Of a stretch of DNA of 64,000 nt, positions 26,607-35,173 are shown one piece after another. The stretch's first letter is position 1, and the number at the start of each line of letters is the position of its first letter. The translations under genes were made by a program, and so were the position numbers. The DNA lies in contig NZ_JAUSZL010000002.1 of NCBI RefSeq assembly GCF_030817535.1, positions 5,270,001-5,334,000 on the forward strand, in the 5' to 3' direction. The notes below the pieces were generated by a model, which worked only from the letters and a program-made list of their open reading frames with translations, did not search any database and was not told where the DNA came from. This stretch comes from Streptomyces sp. V3I8. Its GTDB lineage: Bacteria; Actinomycetota; Actinomycetes; Streptomycetales; Streptomycetaceae.

Positions 26607-26760
26607 ACGTTTTGGGGGGTTGCTCCCTCTTCGTCCCCGGCGCCGCCCTCCGCTGGTCTGGGGATTTGTCGACACCTGGCGGGTGATTTCCGTCGCCGAA
26701 GTGAAGGTTGGTGCTCCGGGCGCGTAGTTTTGTCGCCAACACGCGCCCGTAGGAGCAGTC

Positions 26761-28005
26761 TTGGTACGGAAGATCGGCAGCCGGTACACCGCGAACCAGA
26801 TCCTGGGGCGGGGCAGCGCCGGCACGGTGTGGCTGGGCGACGGCCCCGAGGGGCCCGTCGCCATCAAGCTGCTGCGCGAGGACCTGGCGTCCGACCAGGA
26901 GCTGGTGGGGCGGTTCGTGCAGGAGCGGACGGCCCTGCTGGGCCTCGACCACCCGCACGTGGTGTCCGTGCGGGACCTCGTGGTCGACGGCAACGACCTC
27001 GCCCTCGTCATGGACCTCGTCCGCGGCACGGACCTGCGCACCCGGCTCGACCGGGAGCGCCGCCTCGCGCCCGAGGCGGCCGTCGCGATCGTCGCCGACG
27101 TCGCGGACGGGCTCGCCGCGGCGCACGCGGCGGGGGTCGTGCACCGGGACGTGAAGCCCGAGAACGTGCTGCTCGACATGCAGGGCCCGCTCGGGCCCGG
27201 CGGGGCGCACCCCGCGCTGCTGACCGACTTCGGCGTCGCCAAGCTCATCGACTCGCCGCGGCGGACCCGCGCGACGAAGATCATCGGCACGCCGGACTAC
27301 CTGGCTCCCGAGATCATCGAGGGGCTCCCGCCGCGGGCCGCCGTCGACATCTACGCGCTGGCGACCGTGCTGTACGAGCTCCTCGCCGGGTTCACCCCCT
27401 TCGGCGGCGGGCACCCGGGGGCGGTCCTGCGCCGGCACGTCACCGAGACCGTCGTCCCGCTGCCCGGGATCCCCGAGGAGCTGTGGCAGCTGCTCGTGCA
27501 GTGCCTGGCCAAGGCGCCGGCGTCGCGGCTGCGCGCGTCCGAGCTGGGGGAGCGGCTGCGGGAGCAGCTGCCGCTGCTCGCCGGGATGCCGCCGCTGGAC
27601 GTGGACGAGCCGGACGGGGAATCGGACGGCGACCGCGACGAGGACGCGCCGGCGGCCGCCGAGCCGGAGGCCCCGCGGGAGCGGGTGCGGCGGGGGGCCG
27701 TGCCGCTGGTGCCCGGCGCCAAGCCGGACTCGAACCGGGACACGCACACGTCGATGCGGGTTCCGGGGCCGGACGAGCTGGCGGGGGGCGCGCTCGGTAC
27801 GGCGCGGGCTCCGCGGGCGGCGGGGGCGCCCCGGCCGGGGTCCGCGCGGCACCGGGCGTCCGCCCGGCGGCGGCGGATCACGCTGGGGGTGGCGGGGGTG
27901 GTGCTCGTCGCCGCGATCGGGGGCGGCGCGTGGTTCGCCACGTCGGGGAACGACGCGGACGGCTCCCCGTCCGACACGCAGACCTCGTCCCCGGCGACCC
28001 CCTGA
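26761..28005 (+). CDS. pkaB: Membrane serine/threonine protein kinase PkaB
   Basis: The product is 414 aa. The kinase domain shows LGRGSAGTV, Lys36 (VAIKLL), HRDVKPEN at 128-135 and DFG at 156-158. It is followed by an acidic, Pro/Arg-rich linker and a single membrane segment at about 373-394 after an RRRR stop-transfer, with a 20-residue Ser/Thr/Pro-rich external tail. The TTG start at 26761 is supported by AGGAG five nt upstream. It is a clear paralogue of pkaA (same motif order, DLVVxGxxLALVMDL), so the pair arose by duplication. The 154-nt gap from pkaA means it may have its own promoter. Confidence 0.9.
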   Translation: MVRKIGSRYTANQILGRGSAGTVWLGDGPEGPVAIKLLREDLASDQELVGRFVQERTALLGLDHPHVVSVRDLVVDGNDLALVMDLVRGTDLRTRLDRERRLAPEAAVAIVADVADGLAAAHAAGVVHRDVKPENVLLDMQGPLGPGGAHPALLTDFGVAKLIDSPRRTRATKIIGTPDYLAPEIIEGLPPRAAVDIYALATVLYELLAGFTPFGGGHPGAVLRRHVTETVVPLPGIPEELWQLLVQCLAKAPASRLRASELGERLREQLPLLAGMPPLDVDEPDGESDGDRDEDAPAAAEPEAPRERVRRGAVPLVPGAKPDSNRDTHTSMRVPGPDELAGGALGTARAPRAAGAPRPGSARHRASARRRRITLGVAGVVLVAAIGGGAWFATSGNDADGSPSDTQTSSPATP

Positions 28006-28100
28006 CCACCTCGGGGGCTCCGCCCCCGAACCCCCTTTCGCGCTACGCGCTCGTCCTCAAACGCCGGACGGACTGGGAACAGGACCGCACCCCCACTCCC

Positions 28101-28268
28101 CAGGGGCGCGAGGAACTGCGCGACCGGCCCCCACCGAGCCCGCGGACGAAGCTCCCCAGGGGCGCGAGGAACTGCGCGACCAGCCCCCACCGGGCCCGCG
28201 AACAAAGCTCCTCAGGGGCGCGAGGAACTGCGCGACCGGCCCCCACCGGGCCCGCGGACGACATCCGG
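28101..28268. repeat. Three tandem 56-bp copies of a GGGGCGCGaGGAACTGCGCGA element
   Basis: Copies begin at 28101, 28157 and 28213. Each contains caggggcgcgaggaactg followed by cgcgaccRgcccccaccgRgcc. They lie in the 344-base gap between pkaB and prfB, together with flanking complementary stretches (ggggctccgcccc near 28014, ggggcggagcccc near 28280) that could close a large stem around the array. The same core element recurs at 46.6 kb. I know it as a common intergenic element in Streptomyces; function unknown. Confidence 0.8.
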
Positions 28269-28349
28269 GCGGGGGCCGGGGGCGGAGCCCCGGGGGTGTG
28301 GGCCCGCACACCTACCCGGCCAGGCCGGCGGAGCCGTTACGCTGGGGGC

Positions 28350-29456
28350 GTGGCAGTCGTCGATGTTTTCGAAGAGCTCAAGTCCCTCTCCTCCACCATG
28401 GAGTCGATCGAGGCCGTCCTGGACCTCGACAAGCTGAGGGCGGACATCGCCGTGCTCGAGGAGCAGGCGGCGGCACCGTCCCTCTGGGACGACCCCGATG
28501 CGGCGCAGAAGATCACCAGCAAGCTGAGCCACCTCCAGGCGGAGGTACGCAAGGCCGAGACGCTCCGCGGGCGCATCGACGACCTGAGCGTGCTCTTCGA
28601 GATGGCCGAGGAGGAGGACGACCCGGACACCCGCGCCGAGGCCGACACCGAGCTCGTGGCCGTCAAGAAGGCGCTGGACGAGATGGAGGTCCGTACGCTC
28701 CTGTCCGGCGAGTACGACTCCCGTGAGGCCCTCGTCAACATCCGGGCCGAGGCCGGCGGCGTCGACGCCGCGGACTTCGCCGAGAAGCTGCAGCGCATGT
28801 ACCTGCGCTGGGCCGAGCAGCACGGGTACAAGACGGAGGTCTACGAGACCTCGTACGCGGAGGAGGCCGGCATCAAGTCGACCACCTTCGCCGTCCAGGT
28901 GCCGTACGCCTACGGACAGCTCTCCGTCGAGCAGGGCACCCACCGGCTCGTCCGGATCTCGCCCTTCGACAACCAGGGACGCCGCCAGACCTCGTTCGCC
29001 GGGGTGGAGGTGCTGCCCGTCGTCGAGAAGACCGACCACGTCGAGATCGACGAGTCCGAGCTGCGCGTGGACGTGTACCGCTCCTCCGGCCCCGGCGGCC
29101 AGGGCGTCAACACGACCGACTCCGCGGTGCGCCTGACCCACATCCCGACCGGCATCGTCGTCTCCTGCCAGAACGAGCGGTCGCAGATCCAGAACAAGGC
29201 GACCGCGATGAACGTCCTTCAGGCCAAGCTGCTGGAGCGGCGCCGCCAGGAGGACCAGGCCAAGATGGACGCGCTCAAGGGCGACGGCGGCAATTCCTGG
29301 GGCAACCAGATGCGCTCGTACGTCCTGCACCCGTACCAGATGGTCAAGGACCTCCGCACGGACTGCGAGGTCGGTAACCCCGAGGCCGTTTTCAACGGCG
29401 AGATCGACGGATTCCTCGAGGCCGGAATTCGCTGGCGCAAGCAGCAGGAGAAGTAA
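28350..29456 (+). CDS. prfB: Peptide chain release factor 2
   Basis: The product is 368 aa. Release factor 2 reads UGA/UAA stop codons and triggers peptide release. The codon-reading SPF tripeptide (RISPFDNQ) is at residues 204-206 and the catalytic GGQ at 249-251 ([20 protein letters not shown]). The GTG start at 28350 is preceded by TACGCT (28338-28343) ending 6 nt upstream, the leaderless arrangement. The programmed UGA frameshift found in many bacterial prfB genes is absent: the frame is continuous. A hairpin follows at 29487-29521. Confidence 0.96.
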   Translation: MAVVDVFEELKSLSSTMESIEAVLDLDKLRADIAVLEEQAAAPSLWDDPDAAQKITSKLSHLQAEVRKAETLRGRIDDLSVLFEMAEEEDDPDTRAEADTELVAVKKALDEMEVRTLLSGEYDSREALVNIRAEAGGVDAADFAEKLQRMYLRWAEQHGYKTEVYETSYAEEAGIKSTTFAVQVPYAYGQLSVEQGTHRLVRISPFDNQGRRQTSFAGVEVLPVVEKTDHVEIDESELRVDVYRSSGPGGQGVNTTDSAVRLTHIPTGIVVSCQNERSQIQNKATAMNVLQAKLLERRRQEDQAKMDALKGDGGNSWGNQMRSYVLHPYQMVKDLRTDCEVGNPEAVFNGEIDGFLEAGIRWRKQQEK

Positions 29457-29486
29457 GGCGACATTCGCGCACGTCGCTTTGTCGAC

Positions 29487-29521
29487 AGGGCAACCGCGGT
29501 CCACCGGACGGCAGTTGCCCT
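29487..29521 (+). terminator. Hairpin terminator after prfB
   Basis: AGGGCAAC (29487-29494) pairs with GTTGCCCT (29514-29521) and is followed by TTCTGTT. It stands in the 304-base gap before the surface-protein gene. The rest of that gap (29522-29760) is relatively A+T-rich and should hold the promoter of the next gene, but no clear -10/-35 pair was found. Confidence 0.6.
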
Positions 29522-29760
29522 TTCTGTTGGGCGATGAGCGGGTTTTACATCACACTCACATGACGCTGTGCCGGTCAAAAGAGCGTGATCTGGACATCGC
29601 GGTCGCAACGGCCTTGACGTTGCTTTGAAAAATGGGAAGGCTGACGCGCGGCATGCGTATTTCCGGGGCGCGTGTGAACCGGGAGCTCCACTGAGCCGTC
29701 CCGCGGTCGCGGCCCCGGACGCTGCACCACTGACGATGACCTACTGGGGGTAACAACCAG

Positions 29761-30390
29761 ATGACCAAGAAGACGCGCATCCGGATCGCGCGGATAGCCG
29801 CCGGCGCGGTGATCGCCGCCGGCGCCTCGCTGACCGCCGCCGGTGCCGCTTCGGCACTCGACGTCAGCGCCGACGTGGCCGGCCTGAACGTCGGCGTCGG
29901 TATCGCCGCCGACGACCCGACGACCCCGCCGCCGACCGACCCGACGGAGATCCCGACCGACCCGCCCACGGAGGAGCCCCCCACCGAGGAGCCTCCCACG
30001 GAGGAGCCCCCCACCGAGGAGCCGACCGACCCCACCGAGGAGCCCACCGAGCCCACCGAGGAGCCCACCGAGGACCCGACCACCCCGGGCAACGGGAATG
30101 GCAACGGGAACGGCAACGGCAACGGGACCGGCGGCGGCAGCGGTGGCAACGACACCAACCCCGACAACGCCGGCTCCAAGCCCGTCGAGCAGGGCGAGGG
30201 CAAGGCGAGCCTGACCGACACCGGCTCGGGCTCGGACACCTCCGCCCAGGGCACCGGCGGCGAGCTGGCCGAGACCGGCGCCGCCGAGAACGTCACGTAC
30301 CTGCTGATCGGCGCCGCCACGATGATCGCCGGCGGCATCGGCTTCCGGATGCTGCCGCGCCTCATGAACAACCGCGGCGCCGCAGCCTGA
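29761..30390 (+). CDS. Sortase-anchored surface protein with LAETG motif
   Basis: The product is 209 aa. It begins with a Sec signal peptide (IAAGAVIAAGASLTAAGAASA). The central region is low complexity: repeated PTEEP / PTDPTEEP units, then a GN dipeptide repeat. The C-terminus has GELAETG, a hydrophobic stretch (VTYLLIGAATMIAGGIGF) and a short basic tail (RMLPRLMNNR). LAxTG is the recognition motif of class E sortases in Streptomyces, as on the long chaplins, so the protein is probably covalently attached to peptidoglycan. GGGGGTAAC precedes the ATG. The stalk-like repeats have no binding domain attached. It is transcribed alone, with a strong terminator after it. Confidence 0.88.
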   Translation: MTKKTRIRIARIAAGAVIAAGASLTAAGAASALDVSADVAGLNVGVGIAADDPTTPPPTDPTEIPTDPPTEEPPTEEPPTEEPPTEEPTDPTEEPTEPTEEPTEDPTTPGNGNGNGNGNGNGTGGGSGGNDTNPDNAGSKPVEQGEGKASLTDTGSGSDTSAQGTGGELAETGAAENVTYLLIGAATMIAGGIGFRMLPRLMNNRGAAA

Positions 30391-30404
30391 CGCCGTAGGA
30401 CGCG

Positions 30405-30439
30405 GGAAGGGCCCGGAGCGAGCAGCTCCGGGCCCTTCC
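30405..30439. terminator. Strong bidirectional hairpin terminator
   Basis: A perfect 15-bp stem, GGAAGGGCCCGGAGC / GCTCCGGGCCCTTCC, has a 5-base loop. It lies between the LAETG gene and the convergent small zinc-ribbon gene. Confidence 0.85.
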
Positions 30440-30499
30440 TCGTGCTTCTCATGCTCCTTGTGCTTCTCGTGCTCCTTGCGGCCCGGTGACGCGTGTCTC

Positions 30500-30691
30500 C
30501 TACGCGGTCTGGTGGGCCAGCAGGACCATCGCCGCTATCAGGACGGCGAGCAGGGCGATCAGCGTCATGGGGTTGAGCCCCCCGAAGGGGCCCTCCTGCT
30601 GCAGCCGCTCGCGGTTCGCGCGGCAGACGCGGCAGCGGCCCTCGCTCACGGGCCCGGCGCAGTTCGCGCACACCAGCCGGTCGTACGTCAT
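30500..30691 (-). CDS. Small membrane protein with four-cysteine zinc-ribbon-like N-terminus
   Basis: The product is 63 aa. Residues 8-23 are C-A-N-C ... C-R-V-C ([18 protein letters not shown]), a zinc-ribbon pattern, followed by one membrane segment ([18 protein letters not shown]) and no further domain. A strong ribosome site, AAGGAGGG, precedes the ATG at 30691. This supports a real gene despite its size; the longer frame that extends upstream to 30982 has no such signal. It is convergent with the LAETG gene and divergent from ftsE. The role is unknown. A small membrane adaptor is a guess. Confidence 0.78.
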   Translation of the reverse strand: MTYDRLVCANCAGPVSEGRCRVCRANRERLQQEGPFGGLNPMTLIALLAVLIAAMVLLAHQTA

Positions 30692-31043
30692 GCGCTCGCC
30701 CTCCTTGCACCGGTTCCACGTACACAACGCTCTCGGGGACGCATACGTTCCCCCTCCACTGTGCCAGGTTCCTCCGGAGGGCGCGCGGGTTCCCTCGGAG
30801 GGGGCCCGGGGCGCCTCGTGGGGGTGCCCCGGGGGGCCTGCCCGGCTGCGGGTGGGTGGGAGCTCGTCGCGCAGCTCCCCGTGCCCCTGTCGGGGCGGGG
30901 CCGGAGGCCCCTCCTTGAAGGTGCCCCGGTACAAATACGCACAACCCTTCTGCAACCCGTCCCGGCGACTGCGCCGGTGCACCCGGGTCGCGTATGGTCA
31001 CGCTCGTCTAGCTTCGATATCCCCGACGGCCTGTGGTGCATCC
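30692..31043. promoter_or_regulatory. Intergenic region upstream of ftsE
   Basis: This is 352 bases. TATGGT at 30993-30998 is a candidate -10 for ftsE, with a start of transcription about 40 nt before the GTG. The rest has several short G+C-rich hairpins (for example around 30767-30805 and 30820-30835) but no recognisable gene. Confidence 0.4.
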
Positions 31044-31733
31044 GTGATCCGATTCGACAACGTCTCCAAGGTCTACGCCAAGCAGACCCACCCCGCTCTC
31101 CGGGATGTCTCCCTGGAGGTGGAGCGCGGCGAGTTCGTGTTCCTGGTGGGGTCCTCCGGTTCCGGGAAGTCCACCTTCCTGCGGCTGATCCTCCGTGAGG
31201 AGCGGGCCAGCCAGGGGCAGGTGCACGTGCTGGGCAAGGACCTCGCGCGCATCTCCAACTGGAAGGTGCCGCAGATGCGCCGCCAACTGGGGACCGTGTT
31301 CCAGGACTTCCGCCTCCTGCCCAACAAGACGGTCGCCGAGAACGTCGCCTTCGCGCAGGAAGTGATCGGCAAGTCCAAGGGCGAGATCCGCAAGTCCGTG
31401 CCGCAGGTGCTCGACCTCGTCGGGCTCGGCGGCAAGGAGGACCGGATGCCCGGCGAGCTGTCCGGCGGTGAGCAGCAACGAGTGGCGATCGCGAGAGCGT
31501 TCGTGAACCGGCCCAAGCTGCTGATCGCGGACGAGCCCACCGGAAACCTGGACCCGCAGACCTCCGTCGGCATCATGAAGCTGCTCGACCGGATCAACCG
31601 GACCGGCACCACCGTCGTGATGGCGACGCACGACCAGAACATCGTGGACCAGATGCGCAAGCGCGTCATCGAGCTGGAGAAGGGTCGCCTCGTGCGCGAC
31701 CAGGCGCGCGGCGTCTACGGCTATCAGCACTGA
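31044..31733 (+). CDS. ftsE: Cell division ATP-binding protein FtsE
   Basis: The product is 229 aa, the usual FtsE length. Walker A is GSSGSGKS at 36-43, the Q-loop VFQDFRLL near 85-92, the signature LSGGEQQR at 139-146, Walker B LLIADEP at 159-165, and the H-loop ATHDQ. FtsE pairs with the membrane protein FtsX to control peptidoglycan hydrolases at division sites. The GTG at 31044 is chosen by alignment with the usual [11 protein letters not shown] start; the ribosome site is weak. It is followed after 46 nt by ftsX on the same strand. Confidence 0.96.
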   Translation: MIRFDNVSKVYAKQTHPALRDVSLEVERGEFVFLVGSSGSGKSTFLRLILREERASQGQVHVLGKDLARISNWKVPQMRRQLGTVFQDFRLLPNKTVAENVAFAQEVIGKSKGEIRKSVPQVLDLVGLGGKEDRMPGELSGGEQQRVAIARAFVNRPKLLIADEPTGNLDPQTSVGIMKLLDRINRTGTTVVMATHDQNIVDQMRKRVIELEKGRLVRDQARGVYGYQH

Positions 31734-31779
31734 CCGCGAGTCCCACGCGTCCGTCCACGGAAAGGCCTGAGAAGACGCC

Positions 31780-32697
31780 ATGCGCGCCCAGTTCGTTCTG
31801 TCGGAGATCGGTGTCGGTCTCCGCCGCAATCTGACGATGACCTTCGCGGTCATCGTCTCCGTCGCCCTGTCCCTCGCCCTGTTCGGCGGCTCGCTCCTGA
31901 TGAGCGACCAGGTGAGCACGATGAAGGGGTACTGGTACGACAAGGTCAACGTCTCGATCTACCTCTGCAACAAGAGCGACGCGGAGGCCGACCCCAACTG
32001 CGCCAAGGGGGCGGTCACCAGCGAGCAGCGGAAGCAGATCCAGACCGACCTGGCCAAGATGCCGGTCGTGGACGACGTCATCCACGAGTCCAGCGACGAG
32101 GCGTACAAGCACTACAAGGAGCAGTTCGGCGACTCCCCGCTGGCGGCCTCGCTCACCCCGGACCAGATGCAGGAGTCCTTCCGCGTCAAGCTGACGGACC
32201 CGGAGAAGTACAAGGTCATCGCGACCGCCTTCGACGGCCGGGACGGCGTGCAGTCCGTGCAGGACCAGAAGAGCATCCTCGACAACCTCTTCGAGCTGCT
32301 CAACGGCATGAACTGGGCGGCCCGGGCGCTGATGGCGCTGATGCTCGTCGTCGCGCTGATGCTGATCGTCAACACGGTGCGCGTCTCCGCGTTCAGCCGT
32401 CGGCGTGAGACCGGGATCATGCGCCTGGTGGGCGCCTCCGGCTTCTACATCCAGGCGCCGTTCATCATGGAGGCCGCGGTCGCCGGACTCATCGGCGGCG
32501 GTGTCGCCTGCGCCTTCCTGGTGCTCGCGCGGTACTTCATCATCGACCACGGCCTGGCCCTGTCCGAGAAGCTGAACCTGATCGACTTCATCGGCTGGGA
32601 CGCCGTCCTCACGAAGCTGCCGCTCATCCTCGCCACGAGCCTGCTGATGCCCGCGCTGGCCGCGTTCTTCGCGTTGCGCAAGTACTTGAAGGTGTGA
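31780..32697 (+). CDS. ftsX: Cell division permease-like protein FtsX
   Basis: The product is 305 aa with four membrane segments: about residues 18-40, then a large extracytoplasmic loop (residues about 45-180, with two cysteines YLCNKSDAEADPNC that could form a disulfide), then MALMLVVALMLIVNTVRV, the IMEAAVAGLIGGGVACAFLV segment and the C-terminal LILATSLLMPALAAFFAL. This is the FtsX topology; the outside loop binds the activator of a cell-wall hydrolase. It is co-transcribed with ftsE and followed by a strong hairpin. Confidence 0.95.
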   Translation: MRAQFVLSEIGVGLRRNLTMTFAVIVSVALSLALFGGSLLMSDQVSTMKGYWYDKVNVSIYLCNKSDAEADPNCAKGAVTSEQRKQIQTDLAKMPVVDDVIHESSDEAYKHYKEQFGDSPLAASLTPDQMQESFRVKLTDPEKYKVIATAFDGRDGVQSVQDQKSILDNLFELLNGMNWAARALMALMLVVALMLIVNTVRVSAFSRRRETGIMRLVGASGFYIQAPFIMEAAVAGLIGGGVACAFLVLARYFIIDHGLALSEKLNLIDFIGWDAVLTKLPLILATSLLMPALAAFFALRKYLKV

Positions 32698-32705
32698 CAC
32701 ATGCC

Positions 32706-32743
32706 AAGAGGGCCGTACCGGCAACCGCCGCTACGGCCCTCTT
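32706..32743 (+). terminator. Terminator of the ftsEX operon
   Basis: AAGAGGGCCGTA (32706-32717) pairs perfectly with TACGGCCCTCTT (32732-32743); 12 bp stem, 14-base loop. It begins 8 nt after the ftsX stop. Confidence 0.8.
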
Positions 32744-32764
32744 CGTTGTCCTAGACTCACCGGC

Positions 32765-33931
32765 ATGTCAGGCCGCGACCTGTTCTGCCAGCCCCGCCGC
32801 ATCCGCCGCGGGGCGGCCCTGACGTTGGTCTTCACGAGTGTCCTCGCGGCAGGCGCCGCGACCGGCTCGTTCGACACCCCCGGCCGGAAATCCGCCTCCC
32901 CGCCGGCCCGCACCGCCCAGGCCGGCCACCAGGAGGACGTCGCCGACGCCGCCGCGGACGCGATGGCCGACGGCAAGTCGCCCGTGGAGGCCGCCGAGCG
33001 GGCCGTCAGCCGCAGCGGCGACCGCTGGGGCGCCGTCTACTCCCAGGGCGAGTACGAGGAGTTCGAGGACGCCCTCGACGGCCAGTACACCGGCGTCGGC
33101 CTGTGGGCCCGGCGCGAGCGCGACGGACGGATCGAGGTGACCCGGGTCCGGTCCGGCTCGCCCGCCGCGACCGCCGGCATCCGCAAGGGCGACCGGCTGC
33201 GCAGCATCGACGGCCACCGCGTGGACGGCAGGCCCGTCACGGAGGTCGTCTCCTTGCTGCGGGGCGACGCCACCGACGCCGACGCCGGCACCGCCGTCGC
33301 CTTGGGGCTGCAGCGCGGCACGCACGCGTGGAGCGAGACCCTGCGCCGCGCACGGCTGTCCACCGACTCCGTGAGCGTGCGCGAACTGCCGGACGGCGTG
33401 ACCGTGATCGAGGTCGCGGCCTTCACCAAGGGGTCCGGGGACCTCGTACGCACCGCCGTGGCCGGTGTGCCCGTGGACGAGGGCATCGTCCTCGACCTGC
33501 GCGGCAACTCCGGCGGCCTGGTCACCGAGGCCGTCACCGCCGCCTCCGCCTTCCTCGACGGCGGCCTGGTCGCCACGTACGACGTGAACGGCGACCAGCG
33601 GGCCCTGCACGCCGATCCCGGCGGCGACACCGCCAGGCCCGTGGTCGCGCTCGTCGACGGCGGCACGATGAGCGCGGCCGAGCTGCTCACGGGCGGCCTG
33701 CAGGACCGCGGCCGCGCGGTCGTCGTGGGCTCCAGGACCTTCGGCAAGGGCTCGGTCCAGATGCCCAGCCGGCTGCCCGACGGCTCCGTCGCCGAGCTGA
33801 CCGTCGGGCACTACCGCACCCCTTCCGGACGCACGGTGGACGGCCGCGGCATCACCCCCGACCTGGAGGTCGAGGAGGGCGCCCTGGAGCGCGCCGAGAC
33901 CGTGCTGAGCGGCCTGGGCGACCCCTCGTGA
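32765..33931 (+). CDS. S41 family C-terminal processing protease (CtpA/Prc-like)
   Basis: The product is 388 aa. It has an N-terminal signal or anchor (ALTLVFTSVLAAGAATG), a PDZ domain at about 108-185 (TGVGLWARR, SPAATAGIRKGDRLRSIDG), and the S41 core with nucleophile Ser303 (GGTMSAAEL) and general-base Lys328 (RTFGKGSVQ), the Ser/Lys dyad of this family. It cleaves periplasmic or extracytoplasmic proteins near their C-terminus. TAGACT at 32752-32757 ends 7 nt before the ATG, so the mRNA looks leaderless. Its position between ftsX and smpB is conserved in streptomycetes as far as I remember. Confidence 0.92.
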   Translation: MSGRDLFCQPRRIRRGAALTLVFTSVLAAGAATGSFDTPGRKSASPPARTAQAGHQEDVADAAADAMADGKSPVEAAERAVSRSGDRWGAVYSQGEYEEFEDALDGQYTGVGLWARRERDGRIEVTRVRSGSPAATAGIRKGDRLRSIDGHRVDGRPVTEVVSLLRGDATDADAGTAVALGLQRGTHAWSETLRRARLSTDSVSVRELPDGVTVIEVAAFTKGSGDLVRTAVAGVPVDEGIVLDLRGNSGGLVTEAVTAASAFLDGGLVATYDVNGDQRALHADPGGDTARPVVALVDGGTMSAAELLTGGLQDRGRAVVVGSRTFGKGSVQMPSRLPDGSVAELTVGHYRTPSGRTVDGRGITPDLEVEEGALERAETVLSGLGDPS

Positions 33932-34012
33932 CCAGCACGCGGACGGCCGCCGCGGCGGCCGTCCCGCGGCTTCCGTAATCGGCTTTCCCTCCGGCCCCCC
34001 TGTAGTGCGAAA

Positions 34013-34570
34013 ATGGCCAGCACTATGAGCAAGGGCATGTACGTACCGAAGGAATCCCAGCCGAAGCAGGGCGGTGGGGCCCAGGACAAGGCGAAGGACG
34101 GCAAGCGCAAGATCGTCGCGCAGAACAAGAAGGCCCGGCACGACTACGCGATCATCGATGTCTACGAGGCCGGGCTCGTCCTCACCGGCACCGAGGTCAA
34201 GTCGTTGCGCCAGGGGCGTGCCTCGCTGGCCGACGGCTTCGTCCAGATCGACGGGAACGAGGCGTGGCTGCACAACGCCCACATCCCCGAGTACAGCCAG
34301 GGCAGCTGGACCAACCACTCCGCGCGCCGCAAGCGCAAGCTGCTCCTGCACCGCGAGGAGATCGACAAACTGGCGTCGAAGTCCGACGAGACCGGCCACA
34401 CGATCGTGCCGCTCGTCCTGTACTTCAAGGACGGCCGCGCGAAGGCGGAGATCGCGCTCGCCCGCGGCAAGAAGGAGTACGACAAGCGCCAGACCCTGCG
34501 CGAGAAGCAGGACCGGCGCGAGTCGGACCGGGCGATCGCGGCGGTCAAGCGCAAGGAGCGCGGCCAGTAG
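34013..34570 (+). CDS. smpB: SsrA-binding protein SmpB
   Basis: The product is 185 aa. SmpB binds tmRNA and brings it to stalled ribosomes. The beta-barrel core has [39 protein letters not shown] and the region [20 protein letters not shown], and the C-terminal tail is basic ([18 protein letters not shown]). The first ATG at 34013 follows TAGTGC by 4 nt; a second ATG at 34025 ([10 protein letters not shown]) and a third at 34034 are possible and would fit other SmpB proteins better, so the first few residues are uncertain. The tmRNA gene follows 134 nt downstream. Confidence 0.95.
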   Translation: MASTMSKGMYVPKESQPKQGGGAQDKAKDGKRKIVAQNKKARHDYAIIDVYEAGLVLTGTEVKSLRQGRASLADGFVQIDGNEAWLHNAHIPEYSQGSWTNHSARRKRKLLLHREEIDKLASKSDETGHTIVPLVLYFKDGRAKAEIALARGKKEYDKRQTLREKQDRRESDRAIAAVKRKERGQ

Positions 34571-34704
34571 CGTGGCCGGTGGCGTGGCGGGTGGCACGGC
34601 CGCCGGGAATACGGTGGCATCCGGGCGCGTTGGTCACGTACGATGGCACTGCACCTCACAGCGGGTGCGGGTACCCCTCCTCGGAGGGTTTGAAAAAACA
34701 ACAT

Positions 34705-35090
34705 GGGGATGATCGGTTTCGACAGCGGCTGTCGAAGCAGGGGAAGCGAGCCGAGGAAGCGGCAATGATCTCGTTAACCATATGTCGCAACCAATAATCG
34801 CCAATTCCAAGAGCGATTCCCAGTCCTTCGCCCTCGCTGCTTAATAACCAGTGACTGAAGGACCCTAAATGGGTGTCAGCCCGGGAGTGTTCCCGACCCG
34901 GATCCTGGCATAATCAAGGGAACTAAACCGTCTGACCCGGTCACGGGGTGAGGCGGGAAATCAAACAGTGACTGAGCCCGTCGGAGACTTGTTCGCGTGA
35001 TCTCCGGGGCTGAGAAAATCTAAGCGAACTGCGCTCGGAGAAGCCCTGATTCTGCACCGTTGGACGCGGGTTCGATTCCCGCCATCTCCA
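34705..35090 (+). ncRNA. ssrA: Transfer-messenger RNA (tmRNA)
   Basis: The 5' end GGGGATG (34705-34711) pairs with CATCTCC (35083-35089), giving the tRNA-like acceptor stem with discriminator A35090; CCA is not encoded. The T arm (GGTTCGATTCC) and the conserved 5' GGTTTCGACAGC are present. The tag frame starts at 34800 with GCC and reads ANSKSDSQSFALAA before TAA TAA (34842 onward). The ending ALAA is the protease-recognition end of tmRNA tags. It is next to smpB, its protein partner. TACGAT at 34639-34644 is a candidate -10 element for the precursor. Confidence 0.96.
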
Positions 35091-35120
35091 CTTTCCCATG
35101 TTTACAGTGAAGAGCAGGAC

Positions 35121-35153
35121 GAAGGCCCCACAGCCATAGGCAGTGGGGCCTTC
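35121..35153 (+). terminator. Terminator after tmRNA
   Basis: GAAGGCCCCAC (35121-35131) pairs with GTGGGGCCTTC (35143-35153); 11 bp perfect stem, 11-base loop. Confidence 0.8.
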
Positions 35154-35173
35154 GTCGTGGATGCTGCTGTCGC

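Noticed and set aside
28350..28450. Programmed frameshift in prfB
   Set aside because: The frame is continuous from the GTG with no internal UGA in the region where the frameshift site is found in other bacteria.
30100..30135. GN-coding repeat (gggaatggcaac type) as a CRISPR-like or regulatory repeat
   Set aside because: It is a simple in-frame Gly-Asn repeat of the surface protein; no spacers and no cas genes are present in the window.
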